64,000 bases of DNA. Source: Malurus cyaneus samueli. Taxonomy: Eukaryota; Chordata; Aves; Passeriformes; Maluridae. This document shows, piece by piece, positions 24,197-34,930 of the stretch (position 1 is its first letter; each line of letters opens with the position of its first letter). The DNA lies in contig CM019215.1 of the NCBI GenBank assembly GCA_009741485.1, positions 82,827,564 through 82,891,563 of the forward strand. Reading direction: 5' to 3'. Position numbers and translations under genes: made by a program. The notes under the pieces were generated by a model. It saw only the letters and a program-made list of their open reading frames with translations. It was not told the origin of the DNA and made no database searches.

Positions 24197-25730
24197 TTTT
24201 GAAAACTATTTGGTTTTAATACAGCACAATAAAATAGCTGTCTCCTTATCTGTTCACTTAGAACAGCTCTAGAGACATCAGCAGGGAGTGCAGCCCCAGG
24301 AGGAATTTACTTTGTTTTTTTCTCTCCCAGTGGCAGAAGAGAAGCACCAGCACCTTTCCATGCAGATTTGATCTGATAAGCTGGCAGGGCAAAGTGATTT
24401 GGTGGTTGTCCTTACTTTCCATGCACCTTAGACATTTTTTTTGTGTGTCAGTATGATGAAGTCTTCTGGGAAAACGTGACTCCCCCCAGTCCCTTAAAAA
24501 CGGACTACAACCAAGGAACTACATTGAAACCTTGATTTTGTTAATGGATATGTGTGTGCGAGTGTGTGCTGGTGAGACAGACAGGGGAGAGAATTAAATA
24601 TCATACACACCTACAGCAATGAGAGAATTCTGTCTTAATATACAGTTAAGATTTTTGGAGAATATAAGTCACTTAAATTTCAATGAAATAGCAAAATTAT
24701 TTACTTGCAAAGCAGATCACAAGCAGTACATGCAAGATGTCTTTTTGCTTATCCTTTATGCTCACCGGGAATTCTTCTTTCTTCCCAAGCTGGAGGAAGT
24801 GGTCTGCAGGGAATAAAAGGCATCTCTTTCAAGCTATGCAAAGCCTGGTGCATTTTGCAATGGGAGGTACTTCTTCCAAAAACCACTTCATACTTTCTCA
24901 CTGCTGCCTGCAGCAATGACTATCACATAGGCCAACTGGCAACTATTCATCTGCATTCTTAATTCAGTGGGGAGCGTAACAAGGAAAACATTTTTATAAG
25001 ACTGCTTAAAAATTATATGCGAGGGAAACAATTAAAAAAATGTGCAGCCATTTTCTTGATGGTGCAGAAATGCCATATCCAATGACCAATTTAAATGGGC
25101 CAATTTTCTCCAACTGGATTTATTCTGCAAAACCTGCCAGGCAGACAGAAAACTAAATAGTGAAGTGTTTCATTTTAATATAAATTTAATTTAACAATAG
25201 TGCCAGAAATACCCAGACAGGTTTATAGTGCACAAATTATACCATTCCACTACTCTTCTGACTGCCCACAGATGATAGTCAGGTTCTTGTGGACTGGTTA
25301 GTTGGTATCTGGTTGGAACTGGTTTGGATTTGAAATCTACCGAACTTTCTTAGGACCTGAGTTTTCAACTTTAAACCTTCAGTTGCTTTGTCTTTGGTCA
25401 TGCTCAGGTCACAATAACCTCAAGGGGCTTTTTAATGTAAAGCATATATGTCACAGACTATTTTCACTATTGGTCTGCCTGTGCTTAATTTTTGCAGCAT
25501 TTTGACAATGCAAAAATAAAAGTATAAAGAGCTGAGTGCCATAAAAAAGCGTCAGCAAATGTTTTTATTTTGAACACATGAACGGTGAGAAACTTCTCCA
25601 TCTATAACTCTCTCCAGCCTGGACTGCACTTCAGTCTGTGTACTCAGTGTAAGGGCTTGTGAGAGCAACTTTTTCAATATGACTAATCTCCTGAGGAGGT
25701 GGGGGAGGAGTGTCCAAGGTGTAATGTAAA
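24197..25730. other. Intergenic, nothing distinctive
   Basis: AT-rich unique sequence with short unrecognised ORFs; a short TG-rich stretch lies near 24,550. Confidence 0.5.
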
Positions 25731-25804
25731 AAAGTAATTGTTTAATTTTAAAAGTAATTGTAATAATGGGGAAAATCAAACAAATAATTGTATGAAAGTA
25801 ATTG
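25731..25804. promoter_or_regulatory. Cluster of TAATTG homeodomain-like sites
   Basis: TAATTG occurs four times in 74 bp (25,735, 25,755, 25,785 and 25,799), three of them inside the identical 10-mer AAAGTAATTG (25,731, 25,751 and 25,795). TAATTG is a core recognised by many homeodomain proteins. The cluster could be a homotypic binding array or a degenerate local duplication in AT-rich DNA. Confidence 0.3.
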
Positions 25805-27642
25805 CAATAACCCTGCTGAGTCAGGTTGTCTTGTAACACACATAGGCAACAGTGCTCCATTCTGGCTTTAAATCTGGGATGCATAAATGTTCCAGTGCCC
25901 TGATTCACAAAGTGGAGATGGAGATTTCAGACTGGGAGAGGCTGCATCCTCCATTCACCCTCTGCCTGGCAGATGGAGGAGCTGCTGAACATCTGCTGAG
26001 CACTTCACAGCATGGTATTTAAGGGAAACCCTCCCCATTCTCACTTTGCCTCTCAATGTCCCTCTAGACACTGCAGCAAGGCAGAGGTTTGCTCATGCAA
26101 GGTTCAACCATCCCCACACACAGGATGGCAAAAACATTCTAAGATTATTTTCTACTCAACTGCAACAGGCATGCCAGCCCTACATGAATTAGAGTCCCAA
26201 GAATAGCCAGTGAAACCTTCAGGTGCAGCTCGCAGGGTAAATATGCAGGTGTTCCTTGAATGACACACATTCCCAGTGTGGAAAAAGTTAGGTTAGTCCA
26301 GGTAAGCTGGGAATCCTCAAAGAGAAAGCTTGGTTTTGGTTGGTGCTCTCATGGAATAGCTCAGCAAAGCTTGAAGAGAGGGGCTGCAAAGGATGGGGCG
26401 GGGAGAAAAATACACACATATATATTTTTCAAGTCGAAGTGACAAGAAGAATGGATTAAAGCAGGGGTCAGAGTTAAGAAAAGGATAAAATTTGTGTGTC
26501 TGTTGCCCATCTTTTTCATGCCTTTCACAGAGTACACAGGTGAGGTTGAGATACTCAGGTTTCACTCTTACCTGTGCTTCTCAGGTTGATGAGGCTGCTC
26601 CCCTTTATGCAAAATGGTGATGAATAGCTCAGTATTTCACACAAACATTGTCTGATTTAGTGTATTCACATTCATAGAGCAATTAAATGCCTGAATAGTT
26701 TGCACAATTTTTCCACAGAGCTCTAGAGCAGGGTTAGCTGCTTCTGAGCACAAAATTAGGAGACCAAGGATGCCAATTGGCTGTGCATCTTATCCAAGTC
26801 AATGGCAAAAATCAAACATTGGTGAAGGTCAGCTGGTTTGGAGAAAAAAGGAATCTGTAATAATAATAGTATCTAGAAGTGATAGGATTATATTTTCTCC
26901 TGTAATCTATAGACAAAATACATATTGAAGCACAGTCTGTGATTATTGAGGTCTGAGAAAAGGAAATAGGAGATTAAATCAACTGAAAGATCCTGAAATT
27001 CCTCAGACCACAAGATTGCACCATTCTTGCAGAAACAAAACAAAATACATTCTAAAATCGATTTCTTTCTACCTTTTCTTCTCTCTCATACCTTAAAATT
27101 TGCTGATTTTTGAATAAAGTACTTTCTGTTGCAACAGTGCTGTCTAACTTGGAAATATTAAATCATCCTTTGCTCCTTTGTTACAGAAAGAGATGTATGG
27201 GATACAAACATTAATTGTATCCTGAATTTCTGGCTATCTAAAAATGTACAAAAAGGTAATTTCTTCTCAAAACTCACTTCTGATTAGCTTCACACATTTT
27301 AAATATTATGAATCACTTGAACACCAATCCTATTTCAAAAAAGTAATTATGTTTGTGCTTAAAGATCTATTTAAAAATGGAGAAAATGAAAACTTCAGTG
27401 GATTTGTAAGAGGAGAAAAAAAAATTCAATTTTCTAAGCTCTTCCTGGAATTAAAACTAATTGAAAAATATCTGTATAGTACCACTGACTGCATGTATCC
27501 CTCTGTAGAGCAAGTAAATGTGTTTTTCACTTACTCACTTATCATGTATCCTGCCATTTCCATCATCTTTCTAATATATTAAATTAAACCATATATATTT
27601 CTTTTCCTGTTTTTATTGCATTAACCAGAAAGCATACAAAAT
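25805..27642. other. Intergenic, nothing distinctive
   Basis: A CAG|GTAAGA donor-like word sits on the minus strand near 26,571, with no convincing acceptor upstream. The 112-codon plus-strand ORF at 27,244-27,582 lies in AT-rich DNA and is not recognised. Confidence 0.45.
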
Positions 27643-27684
27643 AAAAATAATATATATGAAATTTTTTATTATATATATATAAAT
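27643..27684. repeat. AT-rich microsatellite
   Basis: Imperfect (TA)n on both sides of a T-run; low-complexity only. Confidence 0.85.
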
Positions 27685-27981
27685 CAGGAATTTGCAGAAT
27701 TTTTCATTAAACTTGTGTGATATATAAAGAGCAAAAGATAAGCAGCACAAGATTTTGTAGAGAGAAAACCTGGAAAATATAATCTCTTAAAAATTACTTT
27801 ATTCAAACCTGTTTTGTTCAACTCCTTAATTTTTAAAATGTGTTTCTGCTGAAGTTTCTGTGTTCTTGCTTCTTACAGGTTGTATCTGTGGATGTGATCT
27901 CTTTCAACCAGTTTAAAGAAGCTGAGTTGGTTTTTTCTTTTTTTTTTCTTGCCACTTTAAATATTTTGCTTTTATTGTTAG

Positions 27982-28026
27982 ACTGTGGCTGTTGGAAAAT
28001 ATTTGGTGGAAAGAAAGATGAGAAAG
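27982..28026 (+). other. Candidate micro-exon
   Basis: A long pyrimidine tract (about 27,930-27,980) ends in TTGTTAG, and 45 bp later comes AAG|GTGAGG, a strong donor. The 45 bp are exactly 15 codons, open in the frame read from 27,982 as TVAVGKYLVERKMRK. A second possible acceptor upstream (TTCTTACAG, exon start 27,879) would give a 148-bp exon, open in another frame. No family is recognised. Such pairs arise by chance, so without transcript evidence this is only a candidate. Confidence 0.18.
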
Positions 28027-30019
28027 GTGAGGAGGAAAAGCATACATCACTGTAAAATAGCTTACTGAAAAAACAGTGAAGTACTGAGATTTTGGTTTTT
28101 AAATGAATTCTCCCTGCTTATATTTTAGCTGAGAAAACAGAAAAGGAGTAGGAAAAATTGTTCTGAACTGATGTGAGCATTAGGATGGGTATTGGGAGAA
28201 GGGGGTGACAAATTGAGATTGGTGGAGCTGTGTTGCTGCGGGACAAAGGCTGAATGAACCCCCGTTCCCTGTGTCACTCTGCTGATCCCGCAGGTTTGGG
28301 GACACTGACTTTCTGGTTTTATCCTTGCCCTGTCTGCTCAGCCTGCCCATGAGGACTGATGCCCTGATCCTCCCTCCACTGCTCTTCAGCCAGGGACACT
28401 TGTACCCATGACTTGGCAGGCAAAAATCCCCAAACTCGATGACTTTCCCTTTGATCTGACTGTTCCCTAAAGATCACGAGAAAGGTCCATGAAATACACT
28501 GATGTTAAATTGGCAGTGACCTTGTGGTGAGCTGGCTTTGCTACCCTGAGTGAACTTTGTCAGCTTAGAAAGGGCCTTGCAGCGTGCACAGCCACCTAAA
28601 CAAGGCCAGGGTGGGTGGAGGGGAGCATCCCACCAGTAGAAATCCGGACTGTTTTCTTTTTTGATTTTTCCCATTCTTTCCTGTGATTTGCAGCCTAGAG
28701 AAACACCACAAGAATGAGGAGAATTTCGCTAGGTCGGGTGCAAAGGCAAGGCAGGATGTCAGAAGTGGGTGAGAGATAAGAAGCTGCATTTGCTTAGAGT
28801 TTGGGACAGTTGGACTGCCAGTTTGACAGAACAACTGGGAGCAGATATTCAGGGCAGCAAGTGTGGAGATGGGCTGCCAGTTTTGTGCTACCCAGTCACG
28901 AAGGATGCTGTCCTGGTCCTTGCCAGTGTGGTGGGCAGTGCCTTACTCCCATCTGTAGGAAATGCAAGTGATGGATGCTGGAGAGCAGACTGGAGTGAAT
29001 GGGGATGCCAGGCCATGCTGTAGACATGTATTTGTCCATGTCTTGGCTCTGTGTCCCACATCTGGGTGACTTCTTGCCAAGCCAAGGAAGGTGAGTGGAG
29101 GAGAGCCACAACCTTCATGATGCTGCGGATTCAGTCGGCCTGATGTCAGCCTCAAAGTAACAGCACCACCACATACACACATGTATGGCTAAGAGCAGTT
29201 TTGTTTTGTTTTTTTTCTAAAGAAAGCTGCAGCCTGAAGAGATGAGGCAGACATTGCCTGAAATCTCTGTCTGTGTCTTTGTCTGATGAAGTGGGTCAGT
29301 GATCTCCCTGGTAATCAGAACACTCCAGAAATTAATTTCCACAGTTGTCCCCAAATGCCAACAGAAATATCTCATGGTGTTGCATTTGTGAGGCTGAGGA
29401 GCCCACAAAGGTGTCATAGTCTCCATTTGTGAAAATCTCCCATAGGGAATCCCGTAAATCCCTGAAGATCATGAGAAGAGGCTCCTTAGATGCTTTCAAG
29501 CACCCAAGGGGTCTAGAAATGACTGAAGGAGACACCCGAACACTCTGTGGCTTTCCTTCTGCCTTGTCCTGCCTAAGAATGTGACCCTCACCGAAATAGT
29601 TCCCAAAAATGACTGGTTTGGATGGACAGAAATACTGTGGCCCTAGCATTCATCTCCTCTGATTTATGGCCAGTGCTCGTGCCAGCACCCCTGGTTGAGA
29701 GCTCACTCATGCAATTGGGAACCACAGATTTTCAGGCTGTGCAGGAATTTTCGCTCCACAGGAGCAGTCAGGATAGCAAGGTGAGATATCTCCATTACAG
29801 AGCACCTCAGAGGTGAATTCCTCCCAACCCTGGGTGCACAGAGGGAGCATGCAAATAGGGTATCCCTTTTGAGAACCCCAAAGAGTACAGGAATTAGTGT
29901 GTTTCATATTAGCTGTTGAATATTGAAGGAAATGGGTAGTCATAGCTATCAGCATTTTCTTGACTTTCATATCAGAAAGCAGCCAGTTCCTGCATCATGC
30001 ATTTAGGAGAGGGAACAGC
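28027..30019. other. Intergenic, nothing distinctive
   Basis: Mixed composition. A GAAG|GTGAGT donor-like word is at about 29,090 on the plus strand, without a convincing acceptor close upstream. Overlapping short ORFs are unrecognised. Confidence 0.45.
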
Positions 30020-30060
30020 TTTTTATTTTTTTTTTTTTAATTTTATTTTTTTATTTTTAA
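30020..30060. repeat. T-rich low-complexity tract
   Basis: T runs interrupted by A or AA. Confidence 0.9.
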
Positions 30061-31255
30061 CAAGCTAACATATAAAACATCCTAAAGAAGATTCAATTTT
30101 TTTCCTTAAGTAAGACACCCTTCTCTGCAAGAAGATATACACATGTTTTATATTCTTATATAATTTTAGTTTTGGAAAATATGGAGAAATACTTACAAAA
30201 ATGCCAACAGTGTCATTCTTTTATTCCTTTATTCAGGCCTAGGATAGGGAGTTGCTCTGATACAATTTAAAAATATCTGTGTGAGGATTATTATTTCATA
30301 CAAAGGTGCTTGTTTGATTAATTTTGTTCAGATAAAACTGTCTACATTTAGATGGCATGACAAATACTTGCCACAAATGTAATTTGTTAACCTCTATGGC
30401 AGGTGAAACGTCTTATAAAATGAGACAGAAGAGACACCACTGCAAGGAAAATTGACTGGCAAAGGAAAGTACAACAAAAATGGAAAAAAAGGGACCTGGA
30501 AAACAGATCAAACAAAATATGCTCCACGCTTTGTCCTGAAGTTTCCTCAAGTGGAGCAATGATGAGGTGAAGAGTTACTGAATCTTCTTTTATGGTGTCG
30601 TCTGCCCAGAAGGTTCCCAGGGCGTTTTACAGAGCATCTCACGTGACCAGGACACAGCACTGGAATGTCACAAATTTATGGGTAATAAAATGTGTTGCCA
30701 GAGCGTAGTTAATTAGAGATGTCACTGGTCTGCATGAGGGGCCAGAAGCCTCTGCGATTCTTTCATCTCTAGGCTTAGCAGAGTCTTTCCCATAAGTCAT
30801 AAAAGACGCTGGCTGTGAGGACATGATGATGCACTGCTCTGGGAGATGGTGTCAGCAGCGTGTGATTCAAACACATCCAGGAACTGATCACCCAAATCCT
30901 GTCCTCGTGCTGGCAATGGCTGTGTCAGGGGCAGGAGGGCTCAGGTGCTGAAGCTGGAGATCCTGCTGGGGTTTCGCTCTGCAGAACTGGAGGCAAGTCT
31001 GATGTTGGTACAGAGAGCAGAAAAGTGTGGGAAGAACAAAAGTAATTTGGTTCTCTCTTCATCTCAGACAGCAAGTTTAAGTGCTTTTCTAGGGAGGGTG
31101 ATGGCATTGAGCAGCTCTTTGAACCAGGTCTCTTTGCCAGCCTGTACCTTGCCCAGGCAGAAAGACGTGGAGAACCGGCAGCAGCCTCTCTGCAACTAAT
31201 TTGCAGGGACACGGGAGATAGGTGACAGGCAGGGTTGAGAAGAGTTCATCTCCCC
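30061..31255. other. Intergenic, nothing distinctive
   Basis: AT-rich to 30,700, then of average composition. Opposed ORFs at 30,925-31,212 (-) and 30,945-31,199 (+) are chance overlaps. Confidence 0.45.
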
Positions 31256-31303
31256 ACTTTCTTTCTCCTTTTTTTTTTTTCCTTTTTTTTCCCTTTCTTT
31301 TTA
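31256..31303. repeat. Polypyrimidine tract
   Basis: Almost pure C/T run, mostly T with CC/CCC interruptions. Confidence 0.9.
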
Positions 31304-31529
31304 CATCAGAACACATGCAGAGAAATATCTGATTGCACTAATAGCTTTATTACTTTTAGCATGTACTCACTTAGCCAAACAGGTGAAACTGATTTGTGCC
31401 AGGTTTTTACGAGCCCAAGGGCCAAGCAAGCAAAACGGGAGTTTTGTGTGACAGGGCCCAGCTTCTTCTGGTTCTCATCCCAGTTTGAAATTTGTGAGAA
31501 AATTCAATTTGAGCAAAGCACCCTTTTCA

Positions 31530-31700
31530 ACTCTGAGACGAGCTCGCGGCCACCTGAATCAAAACCAGATGTACTTATCAGGCCTAAAGATAACAAATAG
31601 CGGCTTGAGATCCTGTCAGCAGAGGACCACCGGAGCAAGGGCTACAAAACTCGCTTGCCTCATGAAATTCTAGCACGATGCATATTAATGCTCACCAGAT
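31530..31700. promoter_or_regulatory. Enhancer-like block with GATA and POU-type words
   Basis: Within about 160 bp there is a CTTATCAG word and an AGATAAC word (inverted and direct GATA sites, about 31,575 and 31,588) and an octamer-like ATGCATATTAAT at 31,679-31,690. The block is unique sequence, moderately CpG-containing (GAGCTCGCGGCC), and not part of a visible repeat. Its enhancer role is inferred from motif content only. Confidence 0.25.
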
Positions 31701-32097
31701 CTGGAGTCCAGTCTCCTCAGCTCCTTTTCCCCCCTCCCCTTTAATAAATTCTGAAGAACATCGCTGCATTGTAAACTGGTTATTTGAGACTGTTTAAGTA
31801 AAACCAAAAGCCCCCACATCCTTCTAATTCCTCCCCCTTCTCCCCCTCCCTTTCCCTCTTCCCCCTGGGCTGACAAAAGCAGGTCTTTTCAAGTATGCCC
31901 ATAGCAGGAGATGGTTTGTTTTGGCAAGGGAGCAGGTGCCTTCCCCGGCTCGGAGATCTGGAGTGTCAGCAGTGACCCCGAGGTCTTGGGTGGCCAGCTT
32001 CACGCTTACACTTCCCCATGTCAGCCGATACACCTACCACCCACACGCTGAAAGCTCCCAGCAAGCTCAGAAATGCTTAAAAAGGGAGCTGACCTTT

Positions 32098-32160
32098 CCC
32101 TCCTCTCTTCCCTCCTCCTCCTCCTCCTCCCTCCCCAATCCTCTTCTCCTGTCCCCTTGG
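32098..32160. repeat. (CCT)n polypyrimidine tract
   Basis: A CTC/TCC-rich tract containing an uninterrupted CCT run at about 32,111-32,129. Such purine/pyrimidine strand bias can form triplex (H-DNA), but that is not shown here. Confidence 0.85.
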
Positions 32161-32420
32161 AGCAGCCCGGGAACGTTATGAATGTCAGGCCCCATTTCTT
32201 ATAAACAGCAAGGTAGGGGATCGTCTGAACGCTGGGGTTGTGTAACCTTAGCTTCTTGCAGATGATTAAAATATGACCAAGTAAACAAATGATGCCTTAA
32301 ATCCCTGGAATATTCTGCCCCACTCTTATCTAAAGAGAAAGAGAAGATGGGAGGATTATGTGGATATTTTTCAGGGTAATTTTATTTGGTGCTCCTAAGC
32401 CCAGGGGGTCTGTTTCAGCA
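32161..32420. promoter_or_regulatory. Possible conserved non-coding block
   Basis: Unique sequence directly beside the pyrimidine tract, with words such as ATGATTAAAATATGACC, GTAAACAAATGAT (forkhead-like) and CTTATCTAAAGAG (GATA-like). The look is that of an amniote conserved element; alignment was not possible. Confidence 0.2.
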
Positions 32421-33859
32421 CTAAGCAGCCTGGTCTTCTGTTACCTTTTAATTATTCTTTTCTATTTGCATCTTCCAAACAAAACCATTTTCCCACACGG
32501 TGCTTTAATAAGCTTCAGTAGTCTCCACTAAAATGCACCACTGAAAAGAAGTGTCAAGCATGACCTGAACCTGTCCTTGGGCAGCTCTGCACTGACACGA
32601 GAGCAGACCCTGGAACAGCTCTGGCTGCCTGTGCTGAAGGGCTCCAGCCCGTGCTGAGGTGAATGCTGTTAATTGAGAAGTTCATTGACTGCAGCTGCTA
32701 ATTGAACAGAAAAGTCTCACTGTGCCATTCCAGTGTTTAGTAATACAACCATAACATATGTCAACTATGAAAATACCATTCCACAATTTGCTCCCTGTTG
32801 GATCCTGAACTGAAATCAATGTCTATGCCACTGTAATTTCTTTTTAAACACATACACACACACATATAGAGACAGAACCCCTTGCCCAGAAATGTATCTC
32901 CACATAGAATTCCCCAGTTCTGCATATTTAGTGATGATAGACTGATAACTACAGCACATCCCAGGACCACATTTTGCTCTCAGACAGCCCTGCTGAAACC
33001 TTATCACTGCTCAAGTAGCCACCCAAGGGAAAGAGAGGCAAATTTTGACCCAATAAGGAGCAGTAAAATGGCTTTTTTTTTTTTCAGGGGAAAGCCACCA
33101 AGGGTGTAATGTATGAAGAAAGCTGATGCTCCCTCTATGTCCTCTTGAGGAAGATTACACAAGCAGTATCAGACTAAGCTCAGTTCAGCAGTTTCCTTAC
33201 CAGTTACTTGGCTTTCCAGTTAGTGCTACCAATGTGGTCAGTGGAGCAGAGGCAACAAAGTTCCCATGATTATAATCAGGCCAAATAAGCCACTTCCTCT
33301 GCTAAGTGCTAATCAACATTTTCCTTTTGCCTTCCTAAGCAGTTGCAAGGGGAATATTGCCTCCTCCATGCAGGCCAAAAGAATTAGGCAGCCAAAACAC
33401 AGCCTTACTAGAATGGCACATCCCCCTCGCCCTGGCCATGGCAGGCTGGCTGCAACGCCCAGAGTAACTTTTTGAAAAGGACCAGCAACCCTCAGGCTCC
33501 CACCCAACTTCTGCTTTCTTTCTCCTATCACTCACCCTAATCAAGTCATGCCCTCCTTCCAACTGCCTCTTGGTAGGGGGGTCACATTTCCAGAGGCTTT
33601 GAGTCATCTGTCATGTCGAGGCTTTTCCTTTGTGTTTACTCTTCCCAGTTGGTTTTTGTTCCCTTATGCTCCATGTGGACTATGCTCAGGAATGGCCACT
33701 TCTCTTTTTTGCTGAAGATTTTAGAGCCTGATGTTCCCTTTTCTTGTCCCTCGAGCTCCTTTTCCCCTTACCGGCATTTCATCATCATTGTAATTATCAT
33801 TATTGCTATTATTACTATTATTGTTAAGTGTACAGTTACCTGAAAGAAAATTTACAAGC
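32421..33859. other. Intergenic; small ATT-rich repeat
   Basis: A T12 run followed by CAG at 33,073-33,087 resembles an acceptor but has no paired donor. An imperfect ATT/ATC trinucleotide repeat occupies about 33,776-33,827, just before the CR1 fragment. Confidence 0.5.
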
Positions 33860-34135
33860 AGGGACCAGTCTCTTCTCTCAGTCTGCTTGTGATGAGAGGA
33901 CAGACACACAAGCTGTACCGAGGGTTGGACCACAGGAAGAATTCCTTCATGCAGGGTCTTCTTAAGCATCAGAATGGGCTGCCCAGGGAGGTGGTGGAGT
34001 CACCATCCCCAGACGTGTCCAGAAAACGACTGGATGTGCCATTTAGTGCTGTGATCTCGCTGACAGGATGGTCATCTGTCATTGGACTCAACGATGTTGG
34101 AGGTTTTTTCCAGCCTAAATGATTGTGAGTTCTTG
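33860..34135 (+). mobile_element. CR1 LINE fragment, 3' end, 5'-truncated
   Basis: The segment follows the conserved 3' part of avian CR1 in order: a GACCAGTCTCTTCTC-like start, GATGAGAGGA, AGGAAGAATTCCTTCAT, AGAATGGGCTGCCCAGGGAG (33,971-33,990), GTGGTGGAGTCACCATCCC, a CTGGATGTG word, then TTGGACTCAACGATGTTGGAGG and TTTTTTCCAGCC, ending in a degenerate GATTGTGAGTTCTTGTG that matches the 3' octamer-type repeat. It covers only the last 275 bp or so, with no ORF2 coding sequence, which is the usual outcome of CR1 5' truncation. Divergence from the consensus suggests an old insertion. CR1 is the dominant LINE of birds, and this is the main taxonomic marker in the window. Confidence 0.95.
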
Positions 34136-34499
34136 TGGTTATTCAGATATTTACCAATAGTGAATCAATTGAATAAATTTGAATCGCAAATCCAACCCCA
34201 CCTTGAAGCGCAAAAGTTCAAAAAAGTGGCTGGATTTGCATTGTTTATCTCAGCCTATGACTACTGTAGAGACCCATGTTTCCTGCGCCGTGTGACACCC
34301 TGATTTTCCAGAAGCAGCGCACTGCTCCCAGGAGTTACTTTTGCAGCTGGTGGCAGTGACTTGTGCTGGCAGGAACTGGCCACAGGATGGCAATGTGTGT
34401 ATGGAATCGGGCAGACGCGCTGCTGTCCTGCTGGCAGGTTCGGGATGAGGGATGAAGCTGGAAAAGCTGGACGCGGGAAGAGGGAGAGACCATCATTTT
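34136..34499. other. Intergenic, moderately CpG-containing
   Basis: Opposed ORFs at 34,261-34,584 (-) and 34,361-34,594 (+) are unrecognised. No repeat seen. Confidence 0.4.
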
Positions 34500-34830
34500 T
34501 CTGGGCTCTACTGTGTTTTGTAGTTGTTGTTGAAGTCAAATACGCTGTTGGCTGGAAAGTACCTCTCTCCAAGGAGAGACCCATATTTAGCTAATTAACC
34601 AAACCCAAGCTATATGTAATTACAGCTTCTGATTTCAAAGGCATTTGCCAGTTCGGGCCAGTTGCCATTTTGTGAATAATTCTTTGTCACACAAGCTTGC
34701 TGGCAGGCTGATGCAAGTGGCTGCTCTGCATTAAATTTGGGCTGTATGATTGGTCTCGTGCTTTATAATGGGACATAACTCTTCTCTCTTTTAATGACTG
34801 TAACTCTTAAAAAGAACCTGTTGGGGAGGA
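34500..34830. promoter_or_regulatory. Homeodomain-word-rich block, possible enhancer
   Basis: A run of TAAT-type words (AGCTAATTAACC near 34,590, TGTAATTACAG near 34,615, GCATTAAATTTGG near 34,730) and an ATGATTGGTC CCAAT-like word lies in unique sequence between the CR1 tail and a MIR-like SINE. It looks like a deeply conserved element, but this is inferred from appearance. Confidence 0.25.
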
Positions 34831-34837
34831 AGAAAGA

Positions 34838-34930
34838 CACGGTGATTAGCACCTCGATATGGACTACAGGAGACCTGAGGTTCAAGATCTTGGACTGCTG
34901 TAGTCTTCCTATGTAATCTTTGGCAAACCT
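34838..34930 (+). repeat. tRNA-derived SINE remnant (MIR-like), plus strand
   Basis: The segment follows the MIR-type head in order: GGTGATTAGCACCTCG (A-box region), GGACTACAGGAGACCTGAGG, a B-box-like GGTTCAAGATC at 34,879-34,889, TTGGACTGCTG, then CTTCCTATGTAATCTTTGGC, the equivalent of the 'cttcctgtgtgaccttgggc' part. Similarity is lost after about 34,930, so the 3' half is missing or decayed. Confidence 0.6.
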
